NCBI GenBank assembly: GCA_020349885.1
Contig: CP070701.1
Location: forward strand, 1,425,178 to 1,489,177
Length of the DNA stretch: 64,000 nucleotides
Source: Acidobacteriota bacterium
GTDB taxonomy: Bacteria; Acidobacteriota; G020349885
Direction: 5' to 3'
Positions 7,762-15,493 of the stretch are shown piece after piece. The notes beneath the pieces were generated by a model. The model was not told where the DNA came from, did no database searches, and worked only from the letters and a program-made list of their open reading frames with translations. Position 1 is the stretch's first letter. Each line of letters opens with the position of its first letter. The translations under genes and the position numbers were made by a program.

Positions 7762-8811
7762 GTGAGCCAGGCTCAGGTTGGCGGAACCGACGGAAAATCC
7801 AGGCCGCAGCGCCGGTTCCTGGCGCTGTTTTTCGGCTTCGTGCTTGCGGCCCTGCTCCTGGGGCTGTTTTTCTGGCGGACCGACTGGGAGGGGTTCCGGT
7901 CGGCGTTCCTGAAGGCGCGGGTGGGGTACCTCGCGGCGGCGTTTTCAGTGGTGTTCATGTCCTTCTGGCTGCGCGCGGTGCGCTGGGGCTATCTTCTGGT
8001 GCCCCTCGGGCGCACCGCCCTTTGGAGCCGCCTTCGCACCTTCATGGAGGGCTACACCGTGACCAACCTTCTGCCCGGCCGCGTGGGCGAGGTGGTGCGT
8101 CCTTGGCTTTTGAGCCGCGACGAGCCGCACGTGCCCTTTTCCTCGGCGCTTGCGACCGTCGTCATCGAGCGGATCCTCGACATGCTCACGGTGACGGCGT
8201 TTCTGGGGGTTTATCTTGCGCTCTACGCCAAAGGGGTCGAGGATGAAGCGTTTCGATACACTCTGCGGACGGGGGCCATAGCGGCCTTGGCCAGCGTCGT
8301 CGCGGGCCTGGGGGTGCTTGGCTACGCTTTCTTTCGGCGCGAGGCCGCCGCACGGGCCATGGAAAAGCTTTTCCGTTTTTTTCCCGAGCGCGTGCGCACG
8401 CGCCTCGACGCGCCGCTTCACCGCTTCCTCGACGGCCTCGCCGTGTTCGGGCGACGCAAGCTTTTTGCGCCGCTCCTTTTCGGCTCGGCCGCCATGTGGC
8501 TCGTGATCGCCCTCTACACATGGCTCGCGCTCCTATCGGTGGGCGTGAATACCGGCTTTTCGAGCATGCTTCTTCTCATCCCCGTAAGCGCCATCGGTAT
8601 TATGCTTCCCACGCCCGGGGGCGTCGGCGGCTACCACGCCGCCGCCCAGGTGGTTCTCGTGGACGTCTGCGGCGTCGCGTCGGGCGAGGCGGCCGCCGGT
8701 ATCCTTCTTGCCCACGGCATAAGCTACTTGCCGCTCAGCGTATGGGGAGTGATCCTTCTCTCGAAGCGCGGCATGGGCTGGCGCGTGCTTTCGCCGGAAG
8801 TGGAAGCGTAG
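7762..8811 (+). CDS. Integral membrane protein, lysylphosphatidylglycerol synthase TM/flippase-like (UPF0104)
   Basis: 349 residues, GTG start. About eight hydrophobic segments with the characteristic early motif TVTNLLPGRVGEVVRPWLLS and a later LPTPGGVGGYHAAAQ, as in the LPG_synthase_TM (AglD/MprF N-domain) family. Members move or help modify lipid-linked intermediates in the cytoplasmic membrane. No soluble aminoacyl-transferase domain is attached, so it is not a full MprF. The gene is 64 nt downstream of the amidohydrolase in the same direction and converges with the minus-strand gene that ends at 8838. Confidence 0.75.
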   Translation: MSQAQVGGTDGKSRPQRRFLALFFGFVLAALLLGLFFWRTDWEGFRSAFLKARVGYLAAAFSVVFMSFWLRAVRWGYLLVPLGRTALWSRLRTFMEGYTVTNLLPGRVGEVVRPWLLSRDEPHVPFSSALATVVIERILDMLTVTAFLGVYLALYAKGVEDEAFRYTLRTGAIAALASVVAGLGVLGYAFFRREAAARAMEKLFRFFPERVRTRLDAPLHRFLDGLAVFGRRKLFAPLLFGSAAMWLVIALYTWLALLSVGVNTGFSSMLLLIPVSAIGIMLPTPGGVGGYHAAAQVVLVDVCGVASGEAAAGILLAHGISYLPLSVWGVILLSKRGMGWRVLSPEVEA

Positions 8812-8837
8812 GGGCCGACGGGAGCTTTTCCTTACGC

Positions 8838-9389
8838 CTACGCCCGCGGCGCGGTGGCAAAGACCGGAAAGCGCCGCTCGGCGAGAGCCAGGGCACCGAA
8901 CATGACGGCCGTGTAGAAGAGGTCGCCCGCGAGCGTGGGGCCGAAGAAGGGGATCGCCGCCGCGTAGCAGGCCGCAAGCCCCGCGGGCGTCGCCGCGTAC
9001 ATGCCGCTCGTCAGCCACACGGAAAAGTTCGTGGTGAGGTAGAAGAGCGTCGAGGACGCAAGCGCCGCGCCCACCACGGGAAGCGGTGCCGTCTTCCTCT
9101 TCCGGAGGAGGAGTCCGAGGCAGACGACCAGGGCAAAGGTTCCGTACACGGCGGGCATGCCGGAGTGAAATCCCCACCCGAACAGAAGCTCTAGCGCGGC
9201 GTCGCTCAGGAGCATAGCCGCGAGCGGCACGGCGAACGCCCACCGCTTGCGGTCGAAATAAGCTCCCCCGAAAAGCGCCATCGCCGCCACCGGCGCGAAA
9301 TTGGGCGGGTGCGGCACGATGCGAAGCACCGCCGCGGCGGCCACCATGCCCAGCATCAGCCAGAAGCGGGGTTTTCCGTTCTCAGCCAT
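8838..9389 (-). CDS. DUF6580-like integral membrane protein, downstream of a B12-regulated TonB receptor
   Basis: 183 residues from ATG 9389 (an ATG at 9401 overlaps a TATAAT box). Five or six hydrophobic helices. The N-terminus RIVPHPPNFAPVAAMALFGGAYF matches my recollection of the DUF6580 family; the pattern recalls ECF-transporter substrate-binding (S) components, but no coupling ATPase is nearby. The gene starts about 50 nt after the receptor stop, so riboswitch-controlled transcripts probably extend into it. A TATAAT 10 nt before ATG 9389 could also give an independent, nearly leaderless transcript. A part in cobalamin or corrinoid transport is inferred from context only. Confidence 0.6.
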   Translation of the reverse strand: MAENGKPRFWLMLGMVAAAAVLRIVPHPPNFAPVAAMALFGGAYFDRKRWAFAVPLAAMLLSDAALELLFGWGFHSGMPAVYGTFALVVCLGLLLRKRKTAPLPVVGAALASSTLFYLTTNFSVWLTSGMYAATPAGLAACYAAAIPFFGPTLAGDLFYTAVMFGALALAERRFPVFATAPRA

Positions 9390-9439
9390 GGTGTTCGCCA
9401 TTATAACAAATGCGGCGCGCGCGGGCGTTGAGAAAAAAG

Positions 9440-11569
9440 CTACGAAGCATCTTTTTTGTGCCACTCCGCTCGAACACCGAGTGAGATGCGGCGCGGCAAC
9501 GCCGGCGTGAAGAACGCCTGGCCGCCGGCCGTGATGCCGCGCGTGGCGTAGGTGCGGTCGAGCGCGTTGTGGACGTCCGCGAAGACGCTCCACGGGCCGC
9601 GCCCGAACCGGAGCCCCGCGCTCAGGAGGTTGTAGGAGGAAAGTTTTGGCCCCGCGTTTTGGTGGTCGCTCGTCGCGAACTGCCCGCTCACGTACACGTT
9701 GCGCGCGTAGAGGCTCCAGTGCTCGGAGACGGTCACGTCCAGGCCGGCGAGGATCTTGTGTTCGGGAATTTGCGGCAGGCGCTTTCCGGGCTCCACGCCC
9801 CCGCCTCCGAAGGACGTCTGGAAGGCCGAATCGAACTCGGCGTCGACGAAGGCGTAGGCGAGTTGCGCCCGGACGCGCTTCCACGCCCCATGCACGCCGG
9901 CCTCCACCCCGCGCCGGCGGGTTCTCGCGGCGTTCTCGTTTTGCCCTTTGAACATGGCGGGGTCGGTGACGACGAAGAAAATCTCGTTCTGGACCACGAC
10001 GGAGAAAAGGTTGAGCGAGGTCTCTACGTGCGTGCCCCAACGCTCGCTCCATCCCGCTTCCATGCCGCGGGAGCGCGCGGGCGCGAGGTTCTCGTTCGAG
10101 CCGAACGAGGGGAACGCGAACATCTGCTGCACCGAGGGCACGCGGAAGGCCCTGGAATAATTTACGAAGAGGCTGCGCCGAGGCTTCGGGTGCCAGCGCA
10201 CGCCGAAGTGGGGCGAAAGGCGGTCGAAGCTTTTCCGCTTGGAGAACGAGCGGGGTGCACCTCCGGAAACCTCGTCGCGCCGGAAGTCGAATCCGACGTA
10301 ATCCCCCCGCAGCCCCGAGCGCAGCGTCCACGCGTCGCGCCAGGTAATTACCTGTTCGGCGAAGAACCCCAGGGCCTCCTGCGTCGTGCGGGTTTCCGAG
10401 TCGAAGGCCAGCGCGTCGTCGGCGCAAAAATTTCCGAAGTTGGAAAACGCCGTGTCCTTGAAGCGGTCGCTCGCGGCGTCTGCGCCCGCGATCCACGCTG
10501 CGCGGGCGCGCCGGAATTTTTTCGAGAATGTGGCCTGGGAGACCAGGGACACGAGGTCCGCCGACTCGACGGGCCGGAACCGGCAGGGGCTTCGCCCCGT
10601 CGTGAGGGAGTCCGAGTCGAGCCGCCGCCAGGACAGCACCGAGATCGAGGAATGTTCTGCCCCTTCCCACCGGTGGGTGAGATCCGTGCGGTGCTCCAGG
10701 CGCTCGGTGAAGTCGAGCCGGTTGAAGGGACTCTGGGTCGGGTCCGCGTCCCACTCGCTTCGAAGAAGCGCGCCCGGCTGGCGGTAGTGGCCGTCGCCGC
10801 GGCGGTGGCCGAGCGTGAGCGTGTGGCCTCCCCGCCGGTAGCCCGCGCGGGCGAGGGCGCGCGTGGCGCGGTGGCCGCTGTTTTGCCGCCAGCCGTCCGA
10901 GAGCGAGCGGCTCGCCGAAGCGTTCGCAAACCAGCGCTCGCCACCCCACGCGGAGTGGGCGCGGTAGCGGTCCGTGTCGAACGCCCCTTGAGAAAACTCC
11001 ACAGAGCCGCGCTTTTCTCCGGGGGCCCCCGTCCTGGTGAGGATGAACACGGCGCCGCCCAGGGCGCCGCTTCCGTACAGGCCCGAGGCGGGGCCCCGGA
11101 TTATCTCGATGCGCTCGACGAAGGCGGGATCGAGCAATTCCCAGTTCATGGCGCCTAGGCGCGGCTCGTTGAAGCGCACGCCGTCCACGTACACGCTCAT
11201 TCCGGGGGTGCCGCCCTCGGAGTTGAACCCCCGGATGTCCACGGTGGACTGCACGCCGTTTCCGACCTCGTCGAACACGGTGAGCTCTGGGAGAAAGGTG
11301 AAGAATTCGGCGAGCGTGCGCGCACCCGAGTTGCGGATGTCCTCCTCCGTATAGACGGTCACGTGCGCGGCGAGCCGCTCCTTGCGGACGCCCCGGTCGC
11401 GTACGCGCTCTCCGGTCACGACGACGACCTCGGGCTCGCCCGGGGCGGCGGGCGATTCGCCTTCTCCCGCGAGGGCGGGCCACGCCGCGAGCGCGGCCAG
11501 CCCCGATGCGAGCGGAATAAACCTGCCGCGGCGGGTAAACGTTTTCGTAAGGCGTGCGGACGTCTTCAT
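9440..11569 (-). CDS. btuB: TonB-dependent outer-membrane receptor, cobalamin (BtuB) type
   Basis: 709 residues. Start ATG 11569 follows AAAGGAG at about 8 nt; a longer open frame to 11716 runs into the riboswitch terminator and is not used. Signal peptide LAALAAWPALAGEG, then EVVVVTGERVRDRG as a TonB-box-like segment, a plug domain (DIRNSGARTLAEFFTFLP, RGPASGLYGSGALGG) and a long beta-barrel rich in aromatic residues. The C-terminus does not end in Phe. The B12 riboswitch and terminator directly upstream are the main reason to call it a cobalamin or corrinoid receptor. Energised by TonB-ExbBD encoded elsewhere. The next gene, a small membrane protein, is probably in the same transcript. Confidence 0.85.
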   Translation of the reverse strand: MKTSARLTKTFTRRGRFIPLASGLAALAAWPALAGEGESPAAPGEPEVVVVTGERVRDRGVRKERLAAHVTVYTEEDIRNSGARTLAEFFTFLPELTVFDEVGNGVQSTVDIRGFNSEGGTPGMSVYVDGVRFNEPRLGAMNWELLDPAFVERIEIIRGPASGLYGSGALGGAVFILTRTGAPGEKRGSVEFSQGAFDTDRYRAHSAWGGERWFANASASRSLSDGWRQNSGHRATRALARAGYRRGGHTLTLGHRRGDGHYRQPGALLRSEWDADPTQSPFNRLDFTERLEHRTDLTHRWEGAEHSSISVLSWRRLDSDSLTTGRSPCRFRPVESADLVSLVSQATFSKKFRRARAAWIAGADAASDRFKDTAFSNFGNFCADDALAFDSETRTTQEALGFFAEQVITWRDAWTLRSGLRGDYVGFDFRRDEVSGGAPRSFSKRKSFDRLSPHFGVRWHPKPRRSLFVNYSRAFRVPSVQQMFAFPSFGSNENLAPARSRGMEAGWSERWGTHVETSLNLFSVVVQNEIFFVVTDPAMFKGQNENAARTRRRGVEAGVHGAWKRVRAQLAYAFVDAEFDSAFQTSFGGGGVEPGKRLPQIPEHKILAGLDVTVSEHWSLYARNVYVSGQFATSDHQNAGPKLSSYNLLSAGLRFGRGPWSVFADVHNALDRTYATRGITAGGQAFFTPALPRRISLGVRAEWHKKDAS

Positions 11570-11587
11570 GCTCGTGCTCCTTTGTGC

Positions 11588-11603
11588 CCCGACCAAAGTC
11601 GGG
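11588..11603. repeat. Short CCCGAC/GTCGGG hairpin in the btuB leader
   Basis: CCCGAC, loop CAAA, GTCGGG. It lies between the riboswitch terminator and the ribosome-binding site of the receptor gene and is one of several small CCCGA-type palindromes in the window. Confidence 0.55.
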
Positions 11604-11682
11604 ACGGTTTTTCGAAAGGAGCCCCGTTCCGTGGGGCGAAGCTTTTCCGCCGCAGGGCGGGCCCCGCCGGGGCGCGCCCTCC

Positions 11683-11722
11683 AAAAAAAACCCCCGATGA
11701 CCTTCAGAGCCGTCATCGGGGT
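11683..11722 (-). terminator. Intrinsic terminator, riboswitch expression platform
   Basis: On the minus strand CCCCGATGAC, a 10-nt loop, GTCATCGGGG, followed by eight T. It lies between the cobalamin aptamer and the receptor start, so B12 binding probably promotes termination of the btuB transcript. Confidence 0.9.
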
Positions 11723-11817
11723 TGAAATGTCCTATCGGTGCGACGCTGTGACGGCAGCCGGGCTGCGTCGCCTGTTCTCGCAGGCCCCCCCGACACGGTG
11801 GCGCATCGGGGCGCGTC

Positions 11818-12086
11818 GCGCCGCAGGCAGGTTTCCTGGCTTGCGCATCAACCTCCGCCCGGGCCTTCCCATTCCCGGCACGATGGGTGTCCGGGACCAG
11901 TGGCCGCCCCGGCTCCGTCCCGTCTGAAGGACGCAGTCAGGGCTTCCGGGCTTCGTCCGCGCTCACAGTGGCGGAACCGCCCCCGAATTGGAGCCTGCGC
12001 GGCGTCCGGAGGACGCGTCGAGGCCCCGCACGGGGTTCCCTTTTCAACCCCGGCTTTTCTCAGTCGGGGTCACCTACGTAACGGGA
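11818..12086 (-). promoter_or_regulatory. Cobalamin (B12) riboswitch
   Basis: On the minus strand the conserved aptamer blocks appear in order: AAAAGGGAACCCC (about 12040), GCCACTG (11966-11972) inside GGTTCCGCCACTGTGAG, and the B12 box AAGCCAGGAAACCTGCCT (11825-11842). The terminator at 11683-11722 is a suitable expression platform. It sits upstream of a TonB receptor gene, the usual position for B12 uptake control. Confidence 0.95.
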
Positions 12087-12144
12087 GACACTATCACGGG
12101 GATTTCGAAGATGCAAGCCAGCTTCCCCGTGTTGGCGGGGTGCG

Positions 12145-13128
12145 CTAATCCAGTCCCCTGTGCAGGCCGAAGGAGCGGGCGCACTCAACGGCCTCCCGCC
12201 ACTCCGAGGAGCGGATGGGGCGCGCGAGCTCCCGGTAGCTGTGCGCCTTGTTGGCGGGGCGGTACTGCGCCATCACGTTGACGTACGTGTGGGGGGAGAT
12301 TTCCTCGGCCAGAAACCGCATCACCGCTTCCGTCCCGGTCAGCCCACCGGGCAGGACCAGGTGGCGCACGAGGAGGCCCTTCGCGGCGAGCCCGTTTTCG
12401 TCCGTCACCAGGTCGCCGACCTGGCGGTGCATTTCCCTGACCGCCTCCCTGGCCCGGTCCGCGTAGTCCGGCGCGGAGGAGAACTTTTCCGCCGGGGCGT
12501 TCTCGGCGTACTTGAAGTCAGGCATGTAAACGTCCACGTAGCCCTCGAGAGCTTTGAGGGTGTCCACGTGGTCGTACCCGCCGGAGTTGTAGACGACCGG
12601 GACGCTCAGCCCCCCCCGGCGCGCCAGCACCAGGGCCTCGAGGGCCTGGGGCGCGACGTGGCTCGGGCTCACCCAGTTGATGTTGTGGCAGCCGAGAGCC
12701 TCCAGGCGAAGCATCACCGAGGCCAGCTCCTGCGGGCGGAGAATTTCTCCCGCATCGCGCTGGCTGATGTCGAAGTTCTGGCAGAACACGCACGCGAGGT
12801 TGCAGCGGGAGAAGAAGATGGTTCCCGACCCGCGCCAGCCGGTCAGGGGGGGCTCTTCGCCGAAGTGGCAGAACGCGCTCGCCACCCGCGCGTAGCGCCC
12901 CGTGCGGCAGAATTTCTCCTCGTCCTTCAGGCGGTCCACCCCGCACGCCCTCGGGCACACGCTGCACGCCCGGAGGCGCTCCAGGGCGGCCCGGACCCGC
13001 TCGGCGTCGCGGGCGGGGATTTCATCGGAAGGGCTTCTTTCTTCGTCCAATGCTCCTTCTCCAGTTTCATCCCCATGATAGCGCCCGGCGGGGGCGTGCG
13101 GAAGAGGGGGGAATCTTTCCCCCCGCAA
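12145..13128 (-). CDS. Radical SAM protein, PflX/COG1313-like
   Basis: Up to 327 residues from ATG 13128; a TTG at 13050 after GGAGAAGGAG would give 301 residues and trims a low-complexity start. An N-terminal Cys-rich block CSVCPRACGV is followed by a Cys before RTGRYARV. The radical SAM cluster motif is CNLACVFC, and a GG-E-like region lies downstream (YMPDFKYAE, LPGGLTGTEAVM). This is the layout of PflX, the uncharacterised relative of pyruvate formate-lyase activase. It binds a 4Fe-4S cluster and SAM; its target is unknown. Its stop is about 60 nt from the riboswitch 5' end, and rsmI is 13 nt upstream, so rsmI and this gene are likely one operon. Confidence 0.8.
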   Translation of the reverse strand: MRGERFPPLPHAPAGRYHGDETGEGALDEERSPSDEIPARDAERVRAALERLRACSVCPRACGVDRLKDEEKFCRTGRYARVASAFCHFGEEPPLTGWRGSGTIFFSRCNLACVFCQNFDISQRDAGEILRPQELASVMLRLEALGCHNINWVSPSHVAPQALEALVLARRGGLSVPVVYNSGGYDHVDTLKALEGYVDVYMPDFKYAENAPAEKFSSAPDYADRAREAVREMHRQVGDLVTDENGLAAKGLLVRHLVLPGGLTGTEAVMRFLAEEISPHTYVNVMAQYRPANKAHSYRELARPIRSSEWREAVECARSFGLHRGLD

Positions 13129-13141
13129 GAGCGCGGTGTGC

Positions 13142-13975
13142 CTACTTCCCGCCGCCTGCCTGGTGGGCCATCCTGTAAGCCTCGCGGCGCGGAATTCCGA
13201 AAAAATCTGACACCACGCGCGCCGCGTCCCGGCCCGACATCCCGGCCTGAAGGAGGCGCTCCATCAGGGCGGCCGGCGCTTCCTCTGACGCGGTCCGCGC
13301 GCCCTTCGGCGCCCCTTCAATGACGAGGGTTATCTCGCCGAGAATTTTTTCCCGGCCCTCAAGAATATCGCGGATGCTCGAGACGGAGCCGCGCAGGATT
13401 TCCTCGTGCACCTTCGTGAGTTCGCGCGCCAGGGCCGCCCGCCGGTCCCCCAAAACGGCTTCCACGTCCGATAAAGCCTCTAGAATGCGATGTGGAGATT
13501 CGAAACACACGAGTGTTTCCGCCTTCTGTTGAAAACCTGTTAGAAATTTTTTTCGTGCGGCGGCCTTGGAAGGCAGGAAACCCAGGAAAACGAAAGGCTC
13601 GGTGGGAAGCCCCGAGGCCTGCAGGGCGCACAGGATGGCGCTTGCTCCGGGAAGGGGCACGACGGGCACGCCCGCCTCGACGGCCTCCTGAACCAGCCGG
13701 TAGCCGGGATCGGAGATGCAGGGGGTGCCGGCGTCCGAAACGAGCACGACGCTCTGCCCGCTGCGCAAAAGTTTGAGGAGCTCCCGCGAGCGCCGCTTTT
13801 CGGTGTGCTCGTGGTAGGACACAAGGCGCTTGGGATGAATATCGTAGCGGCTCAGGAGCTTGCGCGTGCGCCGCGTGTCCTCGCAGGCCACGACGTCGGC
13901 GCTTTTTAGCGCCTCGATCGCGCGAAGCGTCATGTCACCGAGATTTCCGATGGGTGTTGGGACGAGAAAAAGCAA
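13142..13975 (-). CDS. rsmI: 16S rRNA (cytidine-1402-2'-O)-methyltransferase RsmI
   Basis: 277 residues, TTG start at 13975, since the family N-terminus LFLVPTPIGNLGDMTLRAIE begins right there. Motifs: CEDTRRTRKLL, YHEHTE, the SAM-site SDAGTPCISDPGYRL, LPGASAILCALQASGLP and FESPHRI, all diagnostic of RsmI (TIGR00096 type). It methylates the ribose of C1402 in the decoding centre of 16S rRNA. The promoter and first ~25 codons are present a second time upstream (14071-14240); the upstream copy is truncated. A CAATAA stop of that copy lies about 34 nt before the real start. Confidence 0.95.
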   Translation of the reverse strand: MLFLVPTPIGNLGDMTLRAIEALKSADVVACEDTRRTRKLLSRYDIHPKRLVSYHEHTEKRRSRELLKLLRSGQSVVLVSDAGTPCISDPGYRLVQEAVEAGVPVVPLPGASAILCALQASGLPTEPFVFLGFLPSKAAARKKFLTGFQQKAETLVCFESPHRILEALSDVEAVLGDRRAALARELTKVHEEILRGSVSSIRDILEGREKILGEITLVIEGAPKGARTASEEAPAALMERLLQAGMSGRDAARVVSDFFGIPRREAYRMAHQAGGGK

Positions 13976-14240
13976 AACTCTGAAGTTTTTTCTAATGGGT
14001 GTTGACGTTTATTGCCATGTAAGCTCTTGTCCTATGTAAGAGTACATCGAGATAATTTGAATCTTCCGTGTTTTTAGCACCTCGATCGCGCGAAGCGTCA
14101 TGTCACCGAGATTTCTGATAGGTGTCGGGACGAGAAAAAGCAAAACTCTGAAGTTTATCCTATATGGGTGTTGACGTTTATTGCCGTATACGTTCTTGCC
14201 CTGCATAAGGGAGCATCGAGACAATTTGATTTTTCCATTT
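13903..14240 (-). repeat. Tandem duplication (168-nt period) of the rsmI 5' end and leader
   Basis: Unit 1 is about 13903-14070 and unit 2 about 14071-14240. Each holds the first ~25 codons of rsmI plus about 95 nt of upstream sequence. Matching anchors include TTTTTAGC at 13903 and 14071. Nearly all differences between units are transitions, plus a short indel near 13988 versus 14157. Confidence 0.85.
14009..14224 (-). pseudogene. Truncated duplicate of the rsmI N-terminus
   Basis: The open frame contains LFLVPTPIRNLGDMTLRAIEVL, a near copy of residues 2-23 of RsmI, then diverges into ISMYSYIGQELTWQ and stops. The same TTG-start context as the intact gene precedes the copy. It lacks the SAM site and cannot be a functional methyltransferase. 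It may only be a by-product of the 168-nt tandem duplication, or act as a leader peptide or translated upstream ORF. Confidence 0.7.
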
Positions 14241-14830
14241 TATAGCTTGAGTATTTTTAGACATGGGCTTTTTTGGCGTTTTCTGAAAACTTGGTATGAA
14301 AAAGGGCAGTTTAAACGGCAATTTTTGCCATAAATTTCTGTCAAAAATTGCGCACATTTCACAATGCCGTAAAACCTTAAGTTAATTTGCCTGTTTTTCA
14401 AGGAATTTCACGCCAAAAAGCGCCCTCTGCTCCTAAAAAATATCCCCATTAATTTTTATATAAACCTGCAGTAGATTTTATGTAACTGCGCTTGATGAAA
14501 GTATAAATTCAATGCATTTTTTTATTTTGAGTACTTCCATTTTAAGCATCAGAAAAGATTTGCTTTAGATTTTAGTGTCATTTGCGCGTTTTCAACAAGC
14601 AAAATTCCATATTTTTTGGGGCTTTTAGTGACCCAAGCCGTTTCCTTGCGTATGATGGGTGTATTTCATACGGATTTGACCCTCGGAACAGCCAGAATAT
14701 AAAGTATTTCGCATATTTCACGGTCATAAATTGTAACATGAGCTATGCTTCATCCAGTATATAGCCTAAGAAAAAATTCAACGTTGCACAGCTCCATCCT
14801 GACAGGCCGAAAGAAGCTCACCGAGAGGCT
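14241..14830. other. AT-rich island without a recognisable gene
   Basis: About 600 nt, visibly AT-rich in a GC-rich chromosome. It contains several small palindromes: GGCAATTTTTGCC near 14318, CGTATGA/TCATACG near 14649-14672, and TTTTGGCGT near 14272 paired with ACGCCAAAA near 14411. A 60-codon plus-strand frame (14582-14764) shows no family resemblance. Possibly a decayed mobile gene or an untranslated RNA; nothing decides. Confidence 0.5.
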
Positions 14831-14877
14831 TAAACGGGCATGTCAGGGAGAAAACAGATCGCTTTACCCCACAAATT

Positions 14878-14935
14878 TGCCTGCCTTGGTGTGCCAAAGG
14901 TGAAGCATCGGCGGCTACGGCGTGCTCGGCAGGCA
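14878..14935. repeat. Structured palindrome downstream of atpE
   Basis: An 8-nt stem TGCCTGCC (14878-14885) pairs with GGCAGGCA (14928-14935), enclosing a GC-rich region that can fold further. It lies just after the atpE stop (minus strand). There is no clear T run, so it looks more like a dispersed palindromic repeat than a terminator. Confidence 0.45.
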
Positions 14936-14956
14936 CGTTTTCCCGACTGGCTTTTC

Positions 14957-15412
14957 CTAAATTGTGAACGCGATGACGAGCGCGTAAATGACCAGCGATT
15001 CGATGAGCGCGAGTCCAAGAATTAAGCTCAACCGGATGTCGGCGCTCGCGACCGGATTTCGCGCGATGCTCTCCACGGCCCTTGACGTTGCCATGCCCTG
15101 GCCGAAGGCTCCACCGAACACGGCGACGGCGATGGCCAGGGCTTTCGCAAGGTCGCTTAGGGGATTGCGTGGTGCTTTTTCTTCCTCGTGGGCTTCGGCG
15201 TCCTCCTCGGCGGATCCGGCGCCTTCCTCGGCCGCAGCAGCGCTTTCCTCGGCCGCAGTGCCTTCCTCGGCCGCGGCGCCTTCCTCGGCCGCGGCGCCTT
15301 CCTCAGCCGCGGCGCCTTCCTCGGCGACGAGCACCGTCGTGGGGAGCATGACCATGAACAGCGCGAAAAGCAGGATTCCGCTTCCGGCCAATACGAGAGT
15401 TAATTTTTTCAT
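14957..15412 (-). CDS. atpE: ATP synthase F0 subunit c with signal-like N-terminus and Glu/Ala repeats
   Basis: 151 residues, about twice the normal length. ATG 15412 follows AGGAGGT. Residues 1-28 form a hydrophobic signal-like segment; residues 31-65 are repeats of the type AEEGA; 66-85 are acidic. The normal c-subunit hairpin begins near residue 87: helix 1 ends FGGAFGQGMA, then the polar loop ESIARNP, and helix 2 carries the ion-binding LALIESLVIYALVI. Gln105, Glu138, Ser139 and Tyr143 align with the Gln32/Glu65/Ser66/Tyr70 ligands of Na+-type c-rings (Ilyobacter numbering). The extension is presumably cleaved. Last gene of the yggT-atpZ-atpI-atpB-atpE set. Confidence 0.9.
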   Translation of the reverse strand: MKKLTLVLAGSGILLFALFMVMLPTTVLVAEEGAAAEEGAAAEEGAAAEEGTAAEESAAAAEEGAGSAEEDAEAHEEEKAPRNPLSDLAKALAIAVAVFGGAFGQGMATSRAVESIARNPVASADIRLSLILGLALIESLVIYALVIAFTI

Positions 15413-15493
15413 AGTGTTACCTCCTGAAACAGTTGGGTAATGTTTCTCTCACCCTCCTTCCTTGCCCGGGGCGGGACTGTGGAGTGCGGGTGC

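Noticed and set aside
8838-11684. One long minus-strand ORF joining the receptor region and DUF6580 protein
   Set aside because: It is the wrong frame across the receptor; the receptor frame has signal peptide, plug and barrel, so only the last 183 codons are real.
14582-14764. 60-codon ORF in the AT-rich island
   Set aside because: TTG start without ribosome site, no family resemblance, low complexity context; probably chance.
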